Source of the DNA: Piscicoccus intestinalis NBRC 104926
GTDB lineage: Bacteria > Actinomycetota > Actinomycetes > Actinomycetales > Dermatophilaceae
Assembly: GCF_001515525.1 (NCBI RefSeq)
Contig: NZ_BCNQ01000037.1
Coordinates: 1-42,730 of the forward strand
Direction of reading: 5' to 3'
Length of the DNA: 42,730 nt
Under the pieces are notes generated by a model, which was given only the letters and a program-made list of their open reading frames with translations, did not search any database and was not told the DNA's origin. The translations under genes and the position numbers were made by a program. Each line of letters begins with the position of its first letter. Position 1 is the first letter of the stretch. Positions 39,440 through 42,730 of this stretch are shown here, piece after piece.

Positions 39440-40609
39440 ATGACCACGACGTCACGCGCCCGCGACATGGGCGAACTCATCGTCCTCATCCCGTACGTGC
39501 TCGGCTACCACCCCGGGCCCGGCCTCGTTCTGCTCGGACTCACCGGCGGACGGGTCGGGCCCGTCGCGCGGATCGACCTGCCGGGCCGCGACGACCCGGA
39601 GCCGGCGCGCGTCCACGGGCTCGACGCGACCGTGCGGTCCATGGCCGCCGGCTGCGACCGGGGGTTCCTCATCGTCTTCGAGTCGTGGCGGGGCCAGGCC
39701 GGCTCCATGGAGGGCCTGGTGCGGGGCAGCGCCGAGCTCGCCGGCCTGGAACTCGACGAAACGGTGCGGGTGGTCGACGATCGCTGGTGCTGGGTCGTCG
39801 ACGGCGTCGAACGCGGAGGCGGTGTCGTGCCCTCGATCGGCGATGTGCCGGGCGTCGCGGAGTTCGTCGCGGTGGGCCGGGCGCCGCTGCCGTCGCGGGA
39901 CGCCGTCTCCGCCGCCATCACCGGGCGCAGCGGCGACCTCACCGACGTCGCCCGGCGGCTGGCGTCGCGGCGCCGGCGGGCCGCGCTTCTCGACCACGTC
40001 TCACCCACCGGCCCCCGGATCGACGGAGCCGCCCTCGACGAGGCCTTCGCCGCGTGGCGCGCGCTGCTCGTGCCGCCGCGCGCGGGCCGCGCGTCCACGG
40101 CTGCGAGAACGGCACGCGCGGCCCGCGCGATCCGTCGCACGGACAGCCCGGTGCCCGGTGCCGACTCGGCCGCCACCGGCGAGAGCCTCGACCCCGAGAC
40201 GGTCGCGATCGCCCTGCGCTCTCTCGACGATCACGCCGTGCGCGACGAGATCCTCGGGTGGGTCGCCCCGGACTGGGCGGCCGAACCGGTCGACATGCCC
40301 GCGCGCGTCCGCGGCCGAGCGGCGAAGGCGTTGGGTCCGCCGCCCGACCGGGCGCGGATCGAAGGCCGGCAGCTCCTGGAACGGATCGGCGCGCTCGTGC
40401 GCTCGACGCCCGAGCAGGAACGGGTCGCGGTGCTCACCATGCTCGGGGTGTGCGCCTGGAACGAAGGAGACGGTGCGCTCGCTCGCGACGCGACGACCCG
40501 CGCCCTCGACCTCGACCCGGATTACGTGCTCGCCGGTCTCCTCATGGTCGCCATCGCCAACTGCGTGCGCCCCGGCAGCGTCTCGCGGGAGCAGCGGCGC
40601 GCCTCCTGA
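39440..40609 (+). CDS. DUF4192 domain-containing protein
   Basis: A 389-residue protein that fits DUF4192 over its whole length: ELIVLIPYVLGYHPGPGLVL near the start (the LxxxIPxxLGYxP motif), then VVDDRWCWVVDG, VPSIGDVPGVAEFVAVG, and a C-terminal helical region with RVAVLTMLGVCAWNEGDGAL and ALDLDPDYVLAGLL, resembling one tetratricopeptide-like unit. An Arg/Ala-rich linker (about residues 180-235) splits it. The function is unknown. ATG 39440 lacks an obvious ribosome binding site; GGGGGAG is ~25 bases away. Two DnaA boxes lie upstream. Confidence 0.88.
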   Translation: MTTTSRARDMGELIVLIPYVLGYHPGPGLVLLGLTGGRVGPVARIDLPGRDDPEPARVHGLDATVRSMAAGCDRGFLIVFESWRGQAGSMEGLVRGSAELAGLELDETVRVVDDRWCWVVDGVERGGGVVPSIGDVPGVAEFVAVGRAPLPSRDAVSAAITGRSGDLTDVARRLASRRRRAALLDHVSPTGPRIDGAALDEAFAAWRALLVPPRAGRASTAARTARAARAIRRTDSPVPGADSAATGESLDPETVAIALRSLDDHAVRDEILGWVAPDWAAEPVDMPARVRGRAAKALGPPPDRARIEGRQLLERIGALVRSTPEQERVAVLTMLGVCAWNEGDGALARDATTRALDLDPDYVLAGLLMVAIANCVRPGSVSREQRRAS

Positions 40610-40638
40610 GATCACGCTCGTGCGCTCACGCACCCTGT

Positions 40639-40654
40639 CACGAGTCACCTCGTG
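40639..40654 (+). terminator. Small hairpin after the DUF4192 gene
   Basis: CACGAG-TCAC-CTCGTG, 30 bases after the DUF4192 stop. It is short and has no T-run. The rest of the 240-bp gap to the universal stress protein shows nothing recognisable. Confidence 0.25.
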
Positions 40655-40849
40655 GATCCGGGCATTCCGGGCCGCCGGTGCGGTGCTTTACCGGGGTGGC
40701 CGGGGGCACATCGGTTAACGTGCACAGTCGTCGGGTCTCGCGAGGAACGTCCGTGTCCGCGGGCAGGCGCGAGTGCGCAGCGTGCGGCCCGGCGATCCGG
40801 CGGCGTCGCGTGGCGCCGTCGTCGTCATGCCCAGGAGGAGGGGATCGTC

Positions 40850-41260
40850 GTGGCCGTGGTCGTCGGGTTCGTGCCCACGAAGGAAGGCCGGGCCGCGCTG
40901 CAGCGCGCTGCCCAGGAATGTCTCATCAGGAACGCCAAGCTCGTCGTCGTCAGCTCGAGTCGAGGCGACCGGGAGCACGACTCCCGCGAGGTCCAGCACT
41001 TCGAGGAGGTGCTGGCGCAGGTGCACGCCGAACTCGACGGGCGCGGGGTGGCGCACGAGACGCGTGAGTTCGCCCGCAACAACGAGCCCGCGGAAGACCT
41101 CATCGCGGTCGCCGACGAGGTCGAGGCCGACTTCATCGTCATCGGACTGCGCCGCCGCACCCCGGTGGGCAAGCTGTTGCTCGGCTCCAACGCCCAGCGC
41201 ATCCTGCTCGAGGCCACCTGCCCCGTGCTGGCCGTCAAGGCCCCGGAGGGTGCCGAGTGA
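40850..41260 (+). CDS. Universal stress protein (UspA family)
   Basis: A 136-residue single Usp domain. VAVVVGFVPTKEGRAALQRA opens the fold, LVVVSSSRG follows, and the ATP-binding end is DFIVIGLRRRTPVGKLLLGS-NAQRILLEATCPVLAVK, with the G-x4-G-S phosphate loop (G107, G112, S113) intact. ATP-binding Usp proteins help survival under stress or starvation. GTG 40850 has AGGAGGAG (40833-40840) upstream, 9 bases away. The frame extends further upstream, but without family similarity. A clear terminator hairpin follows at 41305-41338. Confidence 0.88.
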   Translation: MAVVVGFVPTKEGRAALQRAAQECLIRNAKLVVVSSSRGDREHDSREVQHFEEVLAQVHAELDGRGVAHETREFARNNEPAEDLIAVADEVEADFIVIGLRRRTPVGKLLLGSNAQRILLEATCPVLAVKAPEGAE

Positions 41261-41304
41261 CCGGCGACGCCTGAATTCGGCGGGCGAGCCGGAATACCCC
41301 GGAG

Positions 41305-41338
41305 CCCGGCGTCGTTGTCCTGTGGGCTCGACGCCGGG
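41305..41338 (+). terminator. Terminator hairpin downstream of the universal stress protein gene
   Basis: CCCGGCGTCG (41305-41314) and CGACGCCGGG (41329-41338) pair perfectly over 10 bp with a 14-nt loop, followed by TCTTCT. It lies 45 bases after the stop codon. Confidence 0.7.
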
Positions 41339-41740
41339 TCTTCTGTGTGCGGTAGCCCGCGACGACCTGGCTCACAGCGTCCATCGGTGGGGCACGAGTT
41401 CACACCTCGGACGACTCGGCCGTCGTTCAAGACAGCTGTCCGCGTCGGGCTCGGAGGTGTCGTGGCGCGCTGACCTGCGATTTGTCCCGATCCGTCGATC
41501 TCTGCGCGCACTGCGGAGCGCGGCTTGAGGCGAGCGGGGACAGCGCAACACACACCGAGGAATTACAATGTGATGTTAGTGACGTGCCGTCAGTCGAACA
41601 GCGCGTCGCAGCGAACATTTTCGACCAGTTCCCGCTCCGCACATCGGCTTCCCGGTGTGTCGACGTTTGTGTCGACGTCGCGTCACGCGCGTCGTCGGGG
41701 CCGACCGGTCGAGGCGAATCCAGCGTGAAGAAAGGTGTCG
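41339..41740 (+). promoter_or_regulatory. Gene-free region upstream of rpoD with a candidate promoter and 12-bp direct repeats
   Basis: This ~400-bp stretch has no convincing gene. TACAAT at 41564-41569, in a locally AT-rich patch (GAATTACAATG), is the best -10 in the area; no good -35 is visible. It would give a ~165-nt leader. A 12-bp unit TGTGTCGACGT[T/C] is repeated in tandem at 41656-41679. A 103-codon ORF (41482-41793) here has no recognisable product. Confidence 0.35.
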
Positions 41741-42730
41741 GTGCTGCACGTGGCGAACCGCTCCACAACCGCACAAACGGCCCCAGGCGTTGACGGCGCG
41801 GCAGCGCTCCCCGGGGAGTTCTCCCACCCGGCGCTCCAAGAGTTGCTGCGAGTGGGGGCGGCGCGGGGCAACGTCGACAGCAACGAACTCAAGGCCGCCC
41901 TGGAGGCGGCGGACCTGCGACCCACCCGCCAGAAGGCGGTGCTGCGGGCCCTCGAAGGGGCCGGAGTGCACGTGGTCCTCGGCGCGGAGCATGCCGAGCA
42001 GGCTGTCGCGACGACCACGCGACGCGGCGCCAAGCGCACCCGTACCGCGGCCAAGACCACGAAGACGGCCAAGACTGCGAAGACCAACAAGACCGCTACG
42101 AGCGCGACCGCCGAGACCACGACCGCCAAGACCACGACCGCCAAGGGCGGCGCAGCGGCCACGGACGCACCGGCCCAGCCCGCCCGCACCCGGAAGGCAG
42201 CTGCCAAGGTGACAACGGCCCGCAAGAGCGCGACGACCATCGAGGATCCCGCGACGGACGGTGCACAGCCGGCACCGGCCGTCGACTCCGCGGCGTCCGT
42301 CGACCGCGTGAAGAGTGAGAACGGCGACGGCGCAGCCCCCGCCCGCGCGGCCAAGCGCGCCCGCAAGAGCACGAAGAAGGCGACGCCCGCGCCGAAGGCG
42401 GCCAAGAAGGCGACGACGGCGACCGCGGAGGAGGAAGCCCCGGAGGTCGACGCCGAACTCGACGACATCGACCCCGAGCTCGACGACCTCGAGGCCGCGG
42501 GCGCCGACGCCGGGGCGACCGACGCCGACGTGGACGACACTGACTCCGACGTCGACGAAGCCGACGAGGGTGACGACGCTGCGACCGACTCCGACGGCGA
42601 CGAGGCTGACGACGCTGCGACCGACTCCGACGGCGACGAGGCTGACGACGCTGCGACCGACTCCGACGGCGACGAGGCCGACGACGCGGACGGCGAGGAC
42701 GGTGACGCGCAGGCCGCTCCGGCGGCGCCG
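41741..42730 (+). CDS. rpoD: Primary RNA polymerase sigma factor (RpoD/SigA/HrdB), N-terminal extension; cut by window edge
   Basis: 330 codons are visible, running off the right edge. Residues ~25-80 (FSHPALQELLRVGAARGNVD, SNELKAALEAADLRPTRQKAV, LRALEGAGVHVVL) look like sigma-70 region 1.1. Then comes a Lys/Ala/Thr-rich stretch (KTTKTAKTAKTNKTATSATA) and an Asp/Glu-rich stretch (DAELDDIDPELDDLEAAGAD) with three 12-residue repeats (42572-42679). This build is typical of primary sigma factors in Micrococcales; regions 1.2-4 lie beyond the window, so the call rests on the N-terminus. GTG 41741 has AAGAAAGG about 5 bases upstream; GTG 41750 is an in-frame alternative. Confidence 0.75.
   Translation, partial: MLHVANRSTTAQTAPGVDGAAALPGEFSHPALQELLRVGAARGNVDSNELKAALEAADLRPTRQKAVLRALEGAGVHVVLGAEHAEQAVATTTRRGAKRTRTAAKTTKTAKTAKTNKTATSATAETTTAKTTTAKGGAAATDAPAQPARTRKAAAKVTTARKSATTIEDPATDGAQPAPAVDSAASVDRVKSENGDGAAPARAAKRARKSTKKATPAPKAAKKATTATAEEEAPEVDAELDDIDPELDDLEAAGADAGATDADVDDTDSDVDEADEGDDAATDSDGDEADDAATDSDGDEADDAATDSDGDEADDADGEDGDAQAAPAAP
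42572..42679 (+). repeat. Three 36-bp in-frame tandem repeats in rpoD
   Basis: Units 42572-42607, 42608-42643 and 42644-42679 are identical except for the last base of the third. Each encodes DDAATDSDGDEA, an acidic 12-mer. The near identity at the DNA level points to recent expansion. Confidence 0.85.

Noticed and set aside
41482-41793. 103-codon ORF upstream of rpoD with a Cys-x2-Cys start (DLCAHCGARLEASGD)
   Set aside because: No recognisable fold after residue ~20, no ribosome binding site, and it runs through the rpoD start and its candidate promoter.

Overview
This window is very GC-rich bacterial DNA with heavy GTG start use, ATGA/GTGA translational coupling and strong AGGAGG-type ribosome binding sites. 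Gene content is actinobacterial: DUF4192, DUF1206, PAC2 and EcsC family proteins, a furA-catalase pair, an Mrp antiporter with fused A and B subunits, and a primary sigma factor with a long Lys/Ala/Thr-rich and acidic N-terminal extension. A Micrococcales member (Dermacoccaceae or Intrasporangiaceae type) fits best, but the genus cannot be fixed from the sequence alone. I see no rRNA, tRNA, CRISPR array or insertion sequence.

Layout. 1-2400 (-): acetoin dehydrogenase operon acoA-acoB-acoC (acoC runs off the left edge), divergent from an AcoR-like GAF regulator (2655-3944, +) that lacks the sigma-54 AAA+ domain. 4076-10625 (+): a six-gene, tightly overlapping Mrp-type Na+/H+ antiporter operon. 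10764-12867 (+): O-acetylhomoserine sulfhydrylase and a PfpI/DJ-1 protein. 12973-15096 (-): a CPBP-like membrane protein, a methyltransferase and a DUF480 protein; the last two look like one fusion gene broken by a one-base frameshift. 15151-28321: an aromatic (hydroxycinnamate-type) catabolic region. It holds an AAHS transporter, a MarR regulator, a six-gene (+) operon (crotonase, acetoacetyl-CoA-synthetase-like ligase, 3-hydroxyacyl-CoA dehydrogenase, acyl-CoA ligase, amidohydrolase, acyl-CoA dehydrogenase), a solitary antitoxin with a toxin remnant, a decayed hydrolase, vanillate O-demethylase genes vanAB (-), and a decayed cyclohexadienyl-dehydratase-like gene. 28308-32197 (-): K+/H+ antiporter, catalase, FurA. 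32296-41260: HrpA helicase, PAC2, DUF1206 (-), EcsC, DUF4192 and a universal stress protein. 41741-end (+): rpoD, truncated by the window edge.

How the parts work together. The catabolic region resembles the cou p-hydroxycinnamate system of Rhodococcus: import, CoA activation, hydration, oxidation, hydrolytic cleavage of the beta-ketoacyl-CoA to a benzoate, then VanAB demethylation of vanillate. The most interesting signal is a 17-bp inverted repeat, core CAGG-N3-CCTG, in front of the transporter, between marR and the main operon, and in the vanA promoter, with a degraded copy before the decayed hydrolase. This suggests one MarR regulon controlling the whole ferulate-to-protocatechuate route. 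Other structure not explained by the genes includes a 74-bp nested palindrome, a second long inverted repeat after metY, 10-bp helically phased repeats before katA and before acoA, an RNA-like hairpin before the EcsC gene, and two DnaA boxes.
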